A DNA stretch of 64,000 bases from Brachybacterium paraconglomeratum. Its GTDB lineage: Bacteria; Actinomycetota; Actinomycetes; Actinomycetales; Dermabacteraceae. The DNA is taken from NCBI RefSeq assembly GCF_003994255.1, contig NZ_ML133851.1, forward strand, positions 372,001 through 436,000, given 5' to 3'. A program made the position numbers and the translations under genes. Within the stretch, counting starts at the first letter, position 1; every line of letters starts with the position of its first letter. Of the stretch, positions 1 through 9,290 are shown in pieces. Under the pieces are notes generated by a model. That model did not search any database. It had not been told where the DNA came from and saw only the letters and a program-made list of their open reading frames with translations.

Positions 1-1521
1 CTCCTTGTCGACGAAGGGGACGCGCCCCTCGATGCTGAAGCGCATCGTGTTCTTGTCCTCGTAGCGCAGCAGCGAGGGCAGGGAGGAGCGGAAGGTGTCC
101 TCGAGCAGGCGCTCCTTGAGGTCGTCCTGGACGGAGGTGACCTTCTCGCCGCTGTGCTCGGCGACGAAGCCGGAGTTCAGCAGCGCCTCCATCGGCACGG
201 AGGTGCGGCCGGAGAACTTGGTGCGGGCGAGCTTGCGGAGGATGTCGCGGGAGCCGACGACCTCGGAGGCGAGCTCCTTGAACCGCTTCTGGCGGCGCAG
301 CTGGCGCAGGTAGACGTAGAAGTACGGGTTGTACCCGGCCATCATCTCGTCGGCGCCCTGCCCGTCCAGGAGCACGGTGATGTGCTGGCTGGCCTCGCGC
401 ATCACGGCGTACTGCGCGTAAGGGCCGGTCGAGATGATCGGCTCCTCCTGGGTGCGCACGAAGTCGTGGAGGTCCTCGAGGAACGCCTCGGGCTGCGGGT
501 GGATCTTGTGGGCCGTGATCTGGCCGCGGTTCTCGTCCAGCAGCGCGTCGACGTAGCGCTCCTCGTCGTTGGAGGAGTTCGGGAAGACGGCGGAGAAGGT
601 GTTCTGACGGGAACCGACCGCCTCGTAGCCCTCGTCCTCGGGCCGCTCGCGCAGCTGGCGCGCGATCACGGCGGCGACGGCGGAGGAGTCCAGCCCGCCG
701 GAGAGGGAGGTGCCGACGGGGACCTCGGACTGCAGGCGCATCCGCACGGAGTCCTGGAAGCGCTCGCGGTACTCGTCCACGACCGACTGGTCGTAGGGAC
801 GGCTGGGGCGCGCGGCGATCTCGCGCAGCTCCTCCTTCAGCCGGGTGAAGGAGCGCACCTCGGTGCCGTCGGGGCGGATCTCGAGCACCTCGCCGGACAT
901 CAGGCGGTTCACGCCGGCGAAGAAGGTGCGGGAGTCGTCGTCCTGGACGCGGAACTTCAGGTAGCGGTAGACGGCGCGGTCGTCCGGCGCGGCCTCGAAG
1001 GTGCCGGAGGCGAGCAGCGAGCGGATCTCCGAGCCGAAGACGACCTTCGGCGCCCCACCGGCCTCGGAGGCGGGGTCCACGCGGTAGTAGAGCGGCTTGA
1101 TGCCGAAGTGGTCGCGGGCGAGGGTGACGGTGCCGGTGGTCGCGTCGTGGATCGCGAAGGCGAACATGCCGTTGAAGCGGTCGTAGGCGGCGGTGCCCCA
1201 CTCGGCGTGCGCCTCCAGCAGCACCTCGGTGTCCGAGTCGGTGCGGAAGGTGTGCCCGAGCTGCTCGAGCTCGGCGCGCAGCTCGAGGTAGTTGTAGGTC
1301 TCGCCGTTGTAGACGATGGTGTAGCGGCCGTCGGCGGTGGTCATCGGCTGGGCGCCGTGCTCACGGTCGATGATGGCCAGGCGCCGGTGGGCGAGCCCGG
1401 CCTCGCCGTCGACGAAGAGGCCCTCGCCGTCGGGACCGCGGTGGGCCAGGGCGCCGCTCATCCGGCGGGCGATCCGCTCGGTGTCAGCGCCGTATCCGTA
1501 GGTGCCGGCGATTCCGCACAT
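1..1521 (-). CDS. asnB: Asparagine synthetase (glutamine-hydrolysing), C-terminus off the window
   Basis: The protein starts MCGIAG, so Cys2 becomes the N-terminal nucleophile of a class II glutamine amidotransferase domain. RRLAIID and the NGETYNYLEL glutamine-binding stretch follow. The synthetase half carries the PP-loop SGGLDSSAV that binds ATP. The enzyme converts aspartate, glutamine and ATP to asparagine in the cytoplasm. 507 codons are visible and the frame is still open at base 1; the family is usually 600-650 residues, so roughly 100-140 residues are missing to the left. The ATG is preceded by an AAAGGA ribosome site about 10 bases upstream. It is a single gene with its own leader, followed upstream by a HAD phosphatase on the same strand. 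A related amidotransferase with another acceptor cannot be wholly excluded. Confidence 0.9.
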   Translation of the reverse strand, partial: MCGIAGTYGYGADTERIARRMSGALAHRGPDGEGLFVDGEAGLAHRRLAIIDREHGAQPMTTADGRYTIVYNGETYNYLELRAELEQLGHTFRTDSDTEVLLEAHAEWGTAAYDRFNGMFAFAIHDATTGTVTLARDHFGIKPLYYRVDPASEAGGAPKVVFGSEIRSLLASGTFEAAPDDRAVYRYLKFRVQDDDSRTFFAGVNRLMSGEVLEIRPDGTEVRSFTRLKEELREIAARPSRPYDQSVVDEYRERFQDSVRMRLQSEVPVGTSLSGGLDSSAVAAVIARQLRERPEDEGYEAVGSRQNTFSAVFPNSSNDEERYVDALLDENRGQITAHKIHPQPEAFLEDLHDFVRTQEEPIISTGPYAQYAVMREASQHITVLLDGQGADEMMAGYNPYFYVYLRQLRRQKRFKELASEVVGSRDILRKLARTKFSGRTSVPMEALLNSGFVAEHSGEKVTSVQDDLKERLLEDTFRSSLPSLLRYEDKNTMRFSIEGRVPFVDKE

Positions 1522-1685
1522 GGGGCGAGTCCTTTCGAGGGGGACGGCTGCGCCCTCGGTCCGGGCGCTCGCCGCCGTGGGGCGACGACGGCGGGGACGC
1601 CGTCCGCAGGGCGCGGGACGGACCGGTCGGGCCGCCCAAGGGTATCAACGGGGCCGCGGCCGACAGAGCAGGCGCGGCGCGACGG

Positions 1686-2402
1686 TCAGCTTCCGCGGCG
1701 GGCGAGCACGAGGTCCTCGCCCTCGACGCGCACCTCGAGGTCGTCCAGCGAGGTGACCAGGGCGTCCGCGAGCGGGGACAGCTCCCCGGCGGGGGTGGTC
1801 GTCGTCACGGCGACGGTGCGGGCGCCGGCGGCGATCCCGGCGCGGAGCCCGCCGACGGAGTCCTCGAGGACGACGGTGCGGGAGGGCTCGACCCCGACGC
1901 GCTCGGCGCCCAGGAGGTACGGCTCCGGATCGGGCTTGCCGTGGGTGACCTGGTCCGCGGTGACCAGCCCCTCGGGCACGGGCAGCCCGGTGCGGGACCA
2001 GCGGGCCTCGAACAGGGGCCGGGTGCAGGAGGTGACGATGGTCCAGCTCGCGCGGCCCAGGGTCTCGGCGGCGGCGTCGAGCTCGGCGAGCAGCCGCTCG
2101 GTGCCGGGCAGGACGACGATCCCCTCCACGTCCTGCATCTCGAGCTCCTCGATGCGGCGGTGGGCCGCGTCGAGCTCGGCCTCGCTCGCCTCGGGCAGGA
2201 TCTGGGCGAGGATGCGGCGGGCGGGCATGCCGTGATGGGCGTGGCCGAACCGGAGGTCGGTGCCCAGCTCGCGCAGGAGCGTGTTCCAGGACCGCTCGAC
2301 GGCGGGGCCCGAGTCGATCAGGGTCCCGTCCATGTCCAGCAGCAGGGCGCCCGTGCGCAGCGGCGGGGCGGTGTCGGGAGCGGGATCCTGGGAGTCCGTC
2401 AT
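1686..2402 (-). CDS. HAD-superfamily phosphatase (beta-phosphoglucomutase-like)
   Basis: 238 residues. The four HAD motifs are visible in order: LLLDMDGTLID (nucleophile Asp and acid/base Asp), a Ser/Thr in IVTSCT, Lys in THGKPDPEPY, and the acidic VVLEDSVGGLRAG. The GKPDPEPYLLGAERVGV block is typical of the subfamily I sugar-phosphate phosphatases and phosphoglucomutases with an alpha-helical cap. The likely role is cytoplasmic dephosphorylation of a small sugar phosphate; the substrate cannot be read from sequence. A GATTCT box six bases before the ATG suggests a short or absent leader. It lies back to back with azlC on the other strand, so 2403-2476 must hold both promoters. Confidence 0.8.
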   Translation of the reverse strand: MTDSQDPAPDTAPPLRTGALLLDMDGTLIDSGPAVERSWNTLLRELGTDLRFGHAHHGMPARRILAQILPEASEAELDAAHRRIEELEMQDVEGIVVLPGTERLLAELDAAAETLGRASWTIVTSCTRPLFEARWSRTGLPVPEGLVTADQVTHGKPDPEPYLLGAERVGVEPSRTVVLEDSVGGLRAGIAAGARTVAVTTTTPAGELSPLADALVTSLDDLEVRVEGEDLVLARRGS

Positions 2403-2476
2403 GCCGTCAGAATCTCATATCCCCTGGCGGACGCGCGGAGGATGTCCGGGCAGGTGATCGTAGAGTGTCGAGCATC

Positions 2477-3259
2477 ATGACCGCCGCCGTCCCCGCCCCG
2501 TCTCCGCGCCCCGACACCCCCGATGCGCGGCTGCGCACGATCCGTCGCACCGGCTTCTCGATCGGGCTGGCGACGGGGCTGTACGGGATCAGCTTCGGCG
2601 CGCTCGCGACCGCCTCCGGGCTCGACGTGTGGCAGGCGATGGTGCTCTCCGCGGTGATGTTCACCGGCGGCAGCCAGTTCGCCTTCGTGGGCGTGGTGGG
2701 CGGGGGCGGCTCCGCCCTCGGCGCGGCGCTCGCCTCGCTGCTGCTGGGGATCCGCAACACGCTGTACGGGCTGATCCTCGCCCCCTCCCTGCCGCGCGGC
2801 GGGGCGAGGGGCGCGGCCCGCGCGCAGCTGACGATCGACGAGTCCGCGGCGCTGGCGGCGACGGGCACGACCGAGGCGGAGCGTCGGGCGGGGTTCTGGT
2901 CCGCCGGGGTGTGGGTGTACGTCTTCTGGAACCTGTTCACCCTCGCGGGCGCGCTGGCCGGACAGCACATCGCCGATCCCGCGGCCTGGGGGCTCGACGC
3001 CGCCGCGGCCGGGGCGTTCATCGCGCTGCTGTGGCCGCGGCTGCGCAGCGGGGACGCGGTCGCGATCGCGGTGGCCGCGGCGTTCGTGGCGCTGCTGACC
3101 ACGCCGGTGCTGCCCGCCGGGCTGCCGGTGCTCGCCGCGGCGTTGGTCGCGGTGGTGGCCGGTCTGCTGCCGTCCCGTCGCGGGGCGACGGGGCACGCAG
3201 CGCCCGAGGTCGATGCGTCGGACGACGAGCCTGCGACGGACGAGGAGGAGCGGCGATGA
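2477..3259 (+). CDS. azlC: AzlC-type branched-chain amino acid export permease, large subunit
   Basis: A hydrophobic protein of 260 residues with about seven membrane segments. The GISFGALATASGLDVWQAM and FTGGSQFAFVGV blocks are typical of AzlC, and LLLGIRNTLYGL follows. With AzlD it forms an inner-membrane exporter for branched-chain amino acids or analogues. I chose ATG 2477 rather than an in-frame GTG at 2465, because that GTG overlaps a TAGAGT -10-like box (2461-2466) that would place transcription start just before the ATG. The stop overlaps the azlD start by four bases, so the two subunits are translationally coupled. The C-terminus is acidic (about 20 residues rich in Asp/Glu). Confidence 0.85.
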   Translation: MTAAVPAPSPRPDTPDARLRTIRRTGFSIGLATGLYGISFGALATASGLDVWQAMVLSAVMFTGGSQFAFVGVVGGGGSALGAALASLLLGIRNTLYGLILAPSLPRGGARGAARAQLTIDESAALAATGTTEAERRAGFWSAGVWVYVFWNLFTLAGALAGQHIADPAAWGLDAAAAGAFIALLWPRLRSGDAVAIAVAAAFVALLTTPVLPAGLPVLAAALVAVVAGLLPSRRGATGHAAPEVDASDDEPATDEEERR

Positions 3260-3570
3260 GCCTGCTGTGGATCGCGGTGATCGCCGCGTCGGTGCTGTCC
3301 TTCGTGCAGAAGTGGATCGGCTACCAGGCGCCGCAGGACGTGCTCGAGCGCCCCCGGATCGCGCGGATCACGCGCCTGCTGCCGATCGCGCTGCTGGGGG
3401 CGCTGGTGGCGACCCAGACCGCGGCCGACGGGACGGAGGTCGTGCTGGACGCGCGGCTGGCCGGGCTGGGCGTCGCGGTGGTGCTGCTGCTGGTGCGGGC
3501 GCCGTTCCTGGTGGTCGTGGTCGGCGCCGCCGCGGCCGCGGCCGCGCTGCGGGCGCTCGGCTGGGCCTGA
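3256..3570 (+). CDS. azlD: AzlD-type branched-chain amino acid transporter, small subunit
   Basis: 104 residues with three to four hydrophobic segments, the size of AzlD. The early KWIGYQAPQDVLERPRI loop corresponds to the conserved polar turn after the first helix in this family. The ATG overlaps the azlC stop (ATGA), and a GAGGAG ribosome site lies inside the 3' end of azlC. The partner permease is directly upstream, so the pair makes one export complex. The extreme C-terminus is an Ala-rich helix (GAAAAAAALRALGWA), common in this GC-rich genome. Confidence 0.85.
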   Translation: MSLLWIAVIAASVLSFVQKWIGYQAPQDVLERPRIARITRLLPIALLGALVATQTAADGTEVVLDARLAGLGVAVVLLLVRAPFLVVVVGAAAAAAALRALGWA

Positions 3571-3655
3571 GCCCGGGGTCCTGCTCGTCGCGCCGCTCGG
3601 CGCACCGCTCGCCATCACGCTCGCCCTGGCTGCCGACCCGTCGACGCCCGACGGG

Positions 3656-4057
3656 TCAGCGGCGCGCGGCCTCGATCGCGCGACGGGTCGCCATGCGGGC
3701 CCCCTTGCGGTCGCGCAGCGCGTCGTAGGCCAGGGCGAGGCGGAACCAGGCGCTCCACTCCCCCTCGCCGCCGTCCTGGACTGCGGTGCGCGCGGCCTCG
3801 AACTCGGCCCGGGGGTCCTCCGCCTCGGCGTCGGCCGGGGGCTCGTACCGGGCGGAGAGGTCGCCGGCGGCCATGCCGAAGAGCATCTCGCGCCAGGTCA
3901 CCCACACGGTCAGCACCAGCAGCACCACGATGCCGATGGCCAGCCCGTACCCGAGCCCTCCCCCGGCGCGCACGAAGCCCCAGGCGATCCAGCCCAGGCC
4001 CCACGCGTAGGCCGCGGTGGCCAGAAGGAGCCCTGCGACCATCAGCTTCTCTCGCAT
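3656..4057 (-). CDS. Small membrane protein with a helical, TPR-like tail
   Basis: 133 residues. Two hydrophobic helices (about residues 5-28 and 35-55) are followed by an acidic linker and a helical tail with WSAWFRLALAYDALRDRKGA, which resembles one tetratricopeptide helix pair. The gene ends 20 bases after the dapB stop and is on the same strand, so it is probably co-transcribed with dapB. I know of similar unnamed proteins beside dapB in actinobacteria, but no function is established. The position suggests no enzymatic step in lysine biosynthesis. Confidence 0.65.
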   Translation of the reverse strand: MREKLMVAGLLLATAAYAWGLGWIAWGFVRAGGGLGYGLAIGIVVLLVLTVWVTWREMLFGMAAGDLSARYEPPADAEAEDPRAEFEAARTAVQDGGEGEWSAWFRLALAYDALRDRKGARMATRRAIEAARR

Positions 4058-4077
4058 CCCGGTCCCCGTCCCGGGCC

Positions 4078-4863
4078 TCAGCCGAGGTCCATAAAGCCGT
4101 CCAGGCCCACGGTGAGGCCCGGGTGCGAGGCGACCTCGCGCACGCCCAGCAGCACGCCGGGCATGAAGCTGATGCGATCGAAGGAGTCGTGGCGCAGCAC
4201 GAACTGCTCTCCCACCCCGCCGAACTGCACGACCTCGTGGGCGACGAGGCCCCGCTGGCGCACCGCGTGGACGTGGATGCCGTCGACGACCGCGCCGCGG
4301 GCGCCGTCCGGGTCCTTCTCGGTGGCGTCCGGGACCGGGCCGAGACCCGCCGCGGCCCGGCCGCGGGCGATCGCGGCGGCGGTGTGGCGGGCGGTGCCGG
4401 AGGGGGCGTCGAGCTTGTTCTCGTGGTGCATCTCGATGATCTCGGCGCTGTCGTAGTAGCGCGCGGCGACCTCGGCGAAGCGCATGGCGAGCACGGCGCC
4501 GATCGCGAAGTTCGGGGCGATCAGCACGCCCACGCCCTCGGCGCCCGCGAGCCGCTCCCGCAGCGCCTCGAGCGACTCCTCGCTCCAGCCGGTGGTGCCG
4601 ACCACGGCGTGGATGCCGTGGTCGATCAGCCAGGCGACGTTGTCGGCGGTGGCGGAGGGGACGGTGAGGTCGATCGCGACCTCGGCCCCGGCCTCGGCCA
4701 CGGCGTTCAGGTCGTCGCCGCGGCCGATCCGGGCGACGAGCTCGAGGTCGTCGGCGTCCTCGACGGCGCGGCAGGCGGCGGCGCCCATGCGGCCGGCGGC
4801 GCCGAGCACGGCGACGCGGGTGGGGTGTGCGGACGACGGGGTCTGGGCGGAAGCGGGGGTCAT
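4078..4863 (-). CDS. dapB: 4-hydroxy-tetrahydrodipicolinate reductase
   Basis: 261 residues. A Rossmann NAD(P)H site GAAGRMG lies near residue 20. The substrate and catalytic stretch EIIEMHHENKLDAPSGTA matches the HHxxKxDAPSGTA family signature. DapB reduces the DapA product to tetrahydrodipicolinate on the way to diaminopimelate (cell wall) and lysine. The first 14 residues are a low-complexity Ser/Ala/Pro extension before the first beta strand, and an internal start is not apparent. It lies between the M16 protease gene and the small membrane protein on the same strand. Confidence 0.95.
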   Translation of the reverse strand: MTPASAQTPSSAHPTRVAVLGAAGRMGAAACRAVEDADDLELVARIGRGDDLNAVAEAGAEVAIDLTVPSATADNVAWLIDHGIHAVVGTTGWSEESLEALRERLAGAEGVGVLIAPNFAIGAVLAMRFAEVAARYYDSAEIIEMHHENKLDAPSGTARHTAAAIARGRAAAGLGPVPDATEKDPDGARGAVVDGIHVHAVRQRGLVAHEVVQFGGVGEQFVLRHDSFDRISFMPGVLLGVREVASHPGLTVGLDGFMDLG

Positions 4864-4926
4864 GGCGGCTCCTGGGGTCGTAGCGGTGCGGGGGGGACGG
4901 GGACGGGGAGGGCCCGCGAGGCGGGG

Positions 4927-6258
4927 TCAGCGCTCGGGGCCGACCTCGACCCGGGTGCTGTACGAGCGGGACAGGCGCGCGGCGAGGTCCCGCACGTCGG
5001 CGACGTCGACCTCCCCGATGCGGGCGAGGGTCTCGTCGACGCTGGCGTAGCGGCCGTGGACCAGCTCGATGGTGCCGAGTCGGCCCATCCGGGAGCTGGT
5101 GTCCTCGAGGCCGAGCGCGAAGGAGCCGGTGATCTGGCCCTTCGCCCGGGTCAGCTCGAGCTCCTCGATACCCGCCTCGCCCATGCGGCCGAGCTCCTCG
5201 GCCAGCAGCTCGACGACCTGGCCCGTGCGGCCGGGACGGCAGGCGGCGTACATGCCGAACAGTCCCGCATCGCGGTAGCCGGCGCTGAAGGAGTAGACGG
5301 TGTAGGCCAGCCCCCGCTCCTCGCGGACGGACTGGAACAGGCGCGAGGACATGCCGCCGCCGAGCACGGACATCAGCACCGAGAGGGTGTGACGGTCCTC
5401 GCTGAGCGCGGTGAGGCCCTGCCCGCCGAGGTAGATGTGGTTCTGCTCGGTGGGGCGGGCGAGACGGTGCGGGGCGAGCGCGGCGACGTCGGTGGCGGTC
5501 CCCGTGCTCGGCACGGCGGTCGCGGCGCGCCGCCCGCGGGAGGGCAGCGCCCCCTCCTCCAGGCTCCAGCCGCCGCGGCGCAGGCCCGCGGCCAGGAGGC
5601 CGGCGAGCTCGTCGTGGTCGATGTCGCCGACAGCGGTGACCACGAGATTGTGCGGCTGGTAGTGCTCGCGGTAGTGGGCGCGGACGTCCTCGATGGTCAG
5701 CGCCTCGACGCTCGCGGCGGTGCCGCCGACGGGGCGTCCGAGCGCCGTGTCGGGGCCGAGCACCTGGGCGAGGAAGGTCTCGTAGCCGACGTCATTCGGG
5801 TCGTCCTCCGCCATGGCGAGCTCCTCGAGGATGACCTCGCGCTCGGTGGCCAGGGCGTCCTGCTCGAGGACGGAGGCGGTGATCATGTCGGTGAGGACGT
5901 CCACGGCCATCGGCACGTCGGCCGAGCGCACCCGTCCGTAGTAGAGGGTGTGCTCCTTGGCGGTGACGGCGTTGGAGTCGCCGCCCACCTCGTCGAAGGC
6001 GGTGGCGATGTCCATCGCGCTGCGGCGCCGGGTGCCCTTGAACAGCAGGTGCTCGAGCACATGGGTCGATCCCGCATGGGCGGGCGCCTCGTCGCGGGAG
6101 CCGACGGGCAGCCACAGCCCGATGCTCGCGCTGCGCACGCTGCGGTCGGTCTGGGTGAGCAGCCGCACCCCGCCGGGCAGGATGCTGCGCCGCACGCCGG
6201 TCGCGGCGTCGAGGATGACGTCGGAGGCAGGATCGTCGTACAGGAGGTCGGAAGGCAT
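4927..6258 (-). CDS. M16-family zinc metalloprotease (pitrilysin/processing-peptidase type)
   Basis: 443 residues from ATG 6258. The inverted zinc motif HVLEH (HxxEH) is at about residue 50, and the third ligand Glu lies downstream in EREVILEELAMAEDDP. The C-terminal half is the paired, non-catalytic M16 domain (MSSRLFQSVREERGLAYTVYS). The architecture is the single-unit form made by many bacteria beside pnp and dapB. The role of these housekeeping M16 proteases is not well defined; peptide clearance in the cytoplasm is usual. The open frame extends further upstream to 6324, but the extra residues run through a palindrome and do not look like protein. It lies downstream of pnp across a strong hairpin. 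Confidence 0.88.
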   Translation of the reverse strand: MPSDLLYDDPASDVILDAATGVRRSILPGGVRLLTQTDRSVRSASIGLWLPVGSRDEAPAHAGSTHVLEHLLFKGTRRRSAMDIATAFDEVGGDSNAVTAKEHTLYYGRVRSADVPMAVDVLTDMITASVLEQDALATEREVILEELAMAEDDPNDVGYETFLAQVLGPDTALGRPVGGTAASVEALTIEDVRAHYREHYQPHNLVVTAVGDIDHDELAGLLAAGLRRGGWSLEEGALPSRGRRAATAVPSTGTATDVAALAPHRLARPTEQNHIYLGGQGLTALSEDRHTLSVLMSVLGGGMSSRLFQSVREERGLAYTVYSFSAGYRDAGLFGMYAACRPGRTGQVVELLAEELGRMGEAGIEELELTRAKGQITGSFALGLEDTSSRMGRLGTIELVHGRYASVDETLARIGEVDVADVRDLAARLSRSYSTRVEVGPER

Positions 6259-6324
6259 CGCTCGATTGTTCCACGGGGCGGGTGGGAGGTCGCCGAGCCG
6301 TTCGTCACGGCAACCGGAGTGCAC

Positions 6325-6360
6325 GGAGGGGAGGCGCCCGAGCTCGGGCGCCTCCCCTCC
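6325..6360 (-). terminator. Perfect 36-bp palindrome after pnp
   Basis: Two 18-base arms (6325-6342 and 6343-6360) are exact reverse complements with no spacer, very rich in G and C. It begins about 50 bases past the pnp stop and precedes the M16 gene on the same strand. No T-run follows, as is common in GC-rich actinobacteria. It probably acts as a terminator or as a 3' stabiliser of pnp mRNA. Confidence 0.75.
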
Positions 6361-6408
6361 TGCTGTCGCCGGCCCCTGCGGGCGGGCGGACGGATCACTG
6401 CACGAGGA

Positions 6409-8685
6409 TCACTCGGCGGTGGTCTCCTCGGCGGCGACCGATGCCTGCGACTCGACAGCCTCGGCGGACTCGGCCTCGTCCTCGATCGTGGCGAGGGAGA
6501 TCTTGCCGCGGGCGTCGATCTCGCGGATCTCCACCTCGATCTTCTGGCCGACCTTGGCGACGTCCTCGACGTTCTCGACCCGCTTGCCGCCGTTGAGCTT
6601 GCGCAGCTGGGTGACGTGGAGCAGGCCGTCCTTGCCCGGGGTGAGCGAGACGAAGGCGCCGAAGTCGACCACGCGCACGACGGTGCCGAGGTAGCGCTCG
6701 CCGACCTCGGGGACCATCGGGTTGGCGATGGCGTTGACCGCGGAGCGGGCCGCCTCGGCCGAGGGGCCGTCGGTCGCGCCGATGTAGACGGTGCCGTCGT
6801 CCTCGATGGTGATGTCGGCGCCGGTGTCGTCCTGGATCTGGTTGATCATCTGGCCCTTCGGGCCGATGACCGCACCGATCTTGTCGACCGGGATGGTCAC
6901 CGCCAGCACGCGCGGGGCGTGCGGGCTCATCTCGTCGGGCGCGTCGATCGCCTCGCCCAGCACCGAGAGGATCGCCAGACGCGCCTCGTGGGCCTGCGAG
7001 AGGGCGCCGGTGAGCACCGAGGCGGGCAGGCCGTCGAGCTTGGTGTCCAGCTGGATGGCGGTGACGAACTCCGAGGTGCCGGCGACCTTGAAGTCCATGT
7101 CGCCGAAGGCGTCCTCGGCCCCGAGGATGTCGGTGAGCGCCGCGTAGCGGGTCTCGCCGTCCACCGTGTCCGAGATCAGGCCCATCGCGATGCCGGCGAC
7201 CGGGGCGCGCAGCGGCACGCCGGCGTTCAGCAGCGAGAGGGTCGAGGCGCAGACGGAGCCCATCGAGGTCGAGCCGTTGGAGCCGAGGGCCTCGGACACC
7301 TGACGGATCGCGTAGGGGAACTCCTCGCGGCTGGGCAGCACCGGCACGATGGCGCGCTCGGCGAGCATGCCATGGCCCACCTCGCGGCGCTTCGGGGAGC
7401 CGACGCGGCCGGTCTCGCCGGTGGAGTACGGCGGGAAGTTGTAGTGGTGGATGTAGCGCTTGCGGTCGACGGGCCCGAGGGAGTCGATCTGCTGCTCCAT
7501 CTTGAGCATGTTCAGCGTGGAGACGCCCAGGATCTGGGTCTCGCCGCGCTGGAACAGTGCCGAGCCGTGCACGCGCGGGAGCACCTCGACCTCGGCGGAG
7601 AGAGCGCGGATGTCGCGCAGGCCGCGGCCGTCGATGCGGACGCCCTCGGTGAGGACCTTCTTGCGCACGACCTGCTTGGTCAGCGCGCGGAAGGCGCCGG
7701 AGACCTCGGACTCGCGACCCTCGAGCTGCGCACCCTCGGCGGACAGCTCGGCGATGACCTCACCGAGCAGCTGCTCGGTGCGCTCCTCGCGCTCGGTCTT
7801 CGCGGCGATGGACATGACCTCGGCCAGGCGCTCGGTCGCGGCGGCCTCGACGATGCCGTAGGCGTCCTCCTGGTAGTCCAGGAAGAGCGGGAACTCGCGC
7901 ACGGGCTTCGCGGCCTTCGCGGCGAGCTCCTGCTGCGCCACGCACAGGCTGCGGATGAAGACCTTGGCGGCCTCGAGGCCCTCGGCGACGACGGACTCCG
8001 TCGGGGCGATCGCGCCCTGCTCCTTGATGAGCGTCCAGGAGTTGTCGGTGGCCTCGGCCTCGACCATCATGATCGCCACATCGTCCTCGACGATGCGACC
8101 GGCGACGACCATCGAGAAGACGGCCTCGTCCAGCTGGGCGAAGGTCGGGAAGGCGACCCACTGGCCGCCGCCCTGCGCGTCGGGCATGAGCGCGATGCGC
8201 ACGCCGCCGATCGGGCCCGAGAAGGGCAGACCGGAGATCTGGGTGGAGGCGGAGGCGCCGTTGATGCCGACGACGTCGTAGGCGTCCTCGGGGTTGCAGG
8301 CCATGACGGTGAGGACGACCTGGACCTCGTTGCGCAGGCCCTTGACGAAGGCGGGACGCAGCGGGCGGTCGGTGAGGCGGGCGGCGAGGATCGCATCGGT
8401 GCCCGGGCGGCCCTCGCGACGGAAGAACGAGCCGGGGATGCGGCCCGCGGCGTACATCCGCTCCTCGACGTCGATGGTGAGGGGGAAGAAGTCGAAGTGC
8501 TCCTTCGGCTTGTTCGACACGGCGGTCGCCGAGAACACCATGGTGTCGTCGTCGAGGTAGACGGACACGGCGCCGGCGGCCTGCTGGGCGAGGCGGCCGG
8601 TCTCGAAGCGGACCTCGCGACGACCGTAGGCGCCGTTGTCGATGACGGCGGTGGTGGCGGTGATTTCAGGGCCTTCCATGGCCAT
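6409..8685 (-). CDS. pnp: Polyribonucleotide nucleotidyltransferase (PNPase)
   Basis: 758 residues, a normal actinobacterial length. Two RNase PH-like cores are visible: the first contains [20 protein letters not shown], the second [14 protein letters not shown] and [12 protein letters not shown] nucleotide-binding turns. A KH domain ([19 protein letters not shown]) follows, then an S1 domain ([19 protein letters not shown]). An acidic Ala/Glu tail ends it. The enzyme degrades RNA 3' to 5' with phosphate and contributes to RNA turnover. ATGs at 8685 and 8679 are both possible starts. It lies about 180 bases downstream of rpsO, the usual rpsO-pnp order, separated by a hairpin. Confidence 0.97.
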   Translation of the reverse strand: MAMEGPEITATTAVIDNGAYGRREVRFETGRLAQQAAGAVSVYLDDDTMVFSATAVSNKPKEHFDFFPLTIDVEERMYAAGRIPGSFFRREGRPGTDAILAARLTDRPLRPAFVKGLRNEVQVVLTVMACNPEDAYDVVGINGASASTQISGLPFSGPIGGVRIALMPDAQGGGQWVAFPTFAQLDEAVFSMVVAGRIVEDDVAIMMVEAEATDNSWTLIKEQGAIAPTESVVAEGLEAAKVFIRSLCVAQQELAAKAAKPVREFPLFLDYQEDAYGIVEAAATERLAEVMSIAAKTEREERTEQLLGEVIAELSAEGAQLEGRESEVSGAFRALTKQVVRKKVLTEGVRIDGRGLRDIRALSAEVEVLPRVHGSALFQRGETQILGVSTLNMLKMEQQIDSLGPVDRKRYIHHYNFPPYSTGETGRVGSPKRREVGHGMLAERAIVPVLPSREEFPYAIRQVSEALGSNGSTSMGSVCASTLSLLNAGVPLRAPVAGIAMGLISDTVDGETRYAALTDILGAEDAFGDMDFKVAGTSEFVTAIQLDTKLDGLPASVLTGALSQAHEARLAILSVLGEAIDAPDEMSPHAPRVLAVTIPVDKIGAVIGPKGQMINQIQDDTGADITIEDDGTVYIGATDGPSAEAARSAVNAIANPMVPEVGERYLGTVVRVVDFGAFVSLTPGKDGLLHVTQLRKLNGGKRVENVEDVAKVGQKIEVEIREIDARGKISLATIEDEAESAEAVESQASVAAEETTAE

Positions 8686-8831
8686 GGGGGATCTCCTTGG
8701 TTGAAGGGGTGCCCCTGCCGGTGCGGCCTTCGTCAGTCACCCGCGGCGCCCGGGCGGGACCGGGGTCTCCGGTCGCCCGATCCGCAGGCCACTGCCGAGG
8801 ACCGAACCTGGTCGGGGGCGGACATACGACA

Positions 8832-8860
8832 CCGCCGCCCGCCCTGTGGGCGAGCGGCGG
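8832..8860 (-). terminator. Hairpin just past rpsO
   Basis: The arms at 8832-8844 and 8848-8860 pair at 12 of 13 positions around a three-base loop. The hairpin starts seven bases past the rpsO stop, so it is a plausible terminator or attenuator that separates rpsO from pnp expression and may be the site where readthrough transcripts are processed. Confidence 0.65.
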
Positions 8861-8866
8861 AGGGGA

Positions 8867-9136
8867 TCAACGGCGGATGCCGAGGCGCTTGATCAGCGCA
8901 CGGTACCGCTCGATGTCGTTCTCCTGGAGGTACTTCAGGAGGCGCTTGCGCTGACCGACCAGCAGCATCAGACCCCGGCGCGTGTGGTGATCGTGCTTGT
9001 GGGTCTTGAGGTGCTCGGTCAGGTAGGTGATGCGGTGGGTGAGCAGCGCGGTCTGGACCTCGGGCGAACCGGTGTCGCCCTCGCCGGTCGCGTACTCCGA
9101 GATGATCGCCTGCTTGGTGGCGGAATCGAAGGCCAT
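8867..9136 (-). CDS. rpsO: 30S ribosomal protein S15
   Basis: 89 residues, exactly the family length. Family landmarks are present: the N-terminal GDTGSPEVQ, the [25 protein letters not shown] core that contacts 16S rRNA, and the C-terminal [14 protein letters not shown]15 is a primary binder in the central domain of the small subunit. A GGAGAA ribosome site precedes the ATG. The gene is flanked by ribF upstream and pnp downstream, all on the minus strand. Confidence 0.98.
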   Translation of the reverse strand: MAFDSATKQAIISEYATGEGDTGSPEVQTALLTHRITYLTEHLKTHKHDHHTRRGLMLLVGQRKRLLKYLQENDIERYRALIKRLGIRR

Positions 9137-9218
9137 ACTGGTTCTCCTCAGGTCGTTGCGCGGCGCGCCGGGGCCTTCTGCCCCGGGCTCTTCCGACGAG
9201 CGGCCCCCGAGCGCACCT

Positions 9219-9232
9219 CACCCTTGAGGGTG
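9219..9232 (-). terminator. Short hairpin between ribF and rpsO
   Basis: A six-base stem (CACCCT with AGGGTG) encloses a two-base loop. It lies about 60 bases after ribF and 80 bases before rpsO. It could be the ribF terminator or part of the rpsO leader. It is too short to decide. Confidence 0.3.
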
Positions 9233-9290
9233 GGCAGTGGCTGGGGGCGGGATCGCTCTCCGCGGCCGATATGACGGCTCGGGAAGGATA

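Noticed and set aside
6259..6324. An upstream start for the M16 protease
   Set aside because: The added residues are translated from leader sequence and have no family counterpart.
4123..8892. A very long open frame of about 1,590 codons on the plus strand opposite dapB, the M16 gene and pnp
   Set aside because: GC-rich third codon positions make antisense frames stay open; its protein is Val/Leu/Gly/Asp low complexity and mirrors conserved genes.
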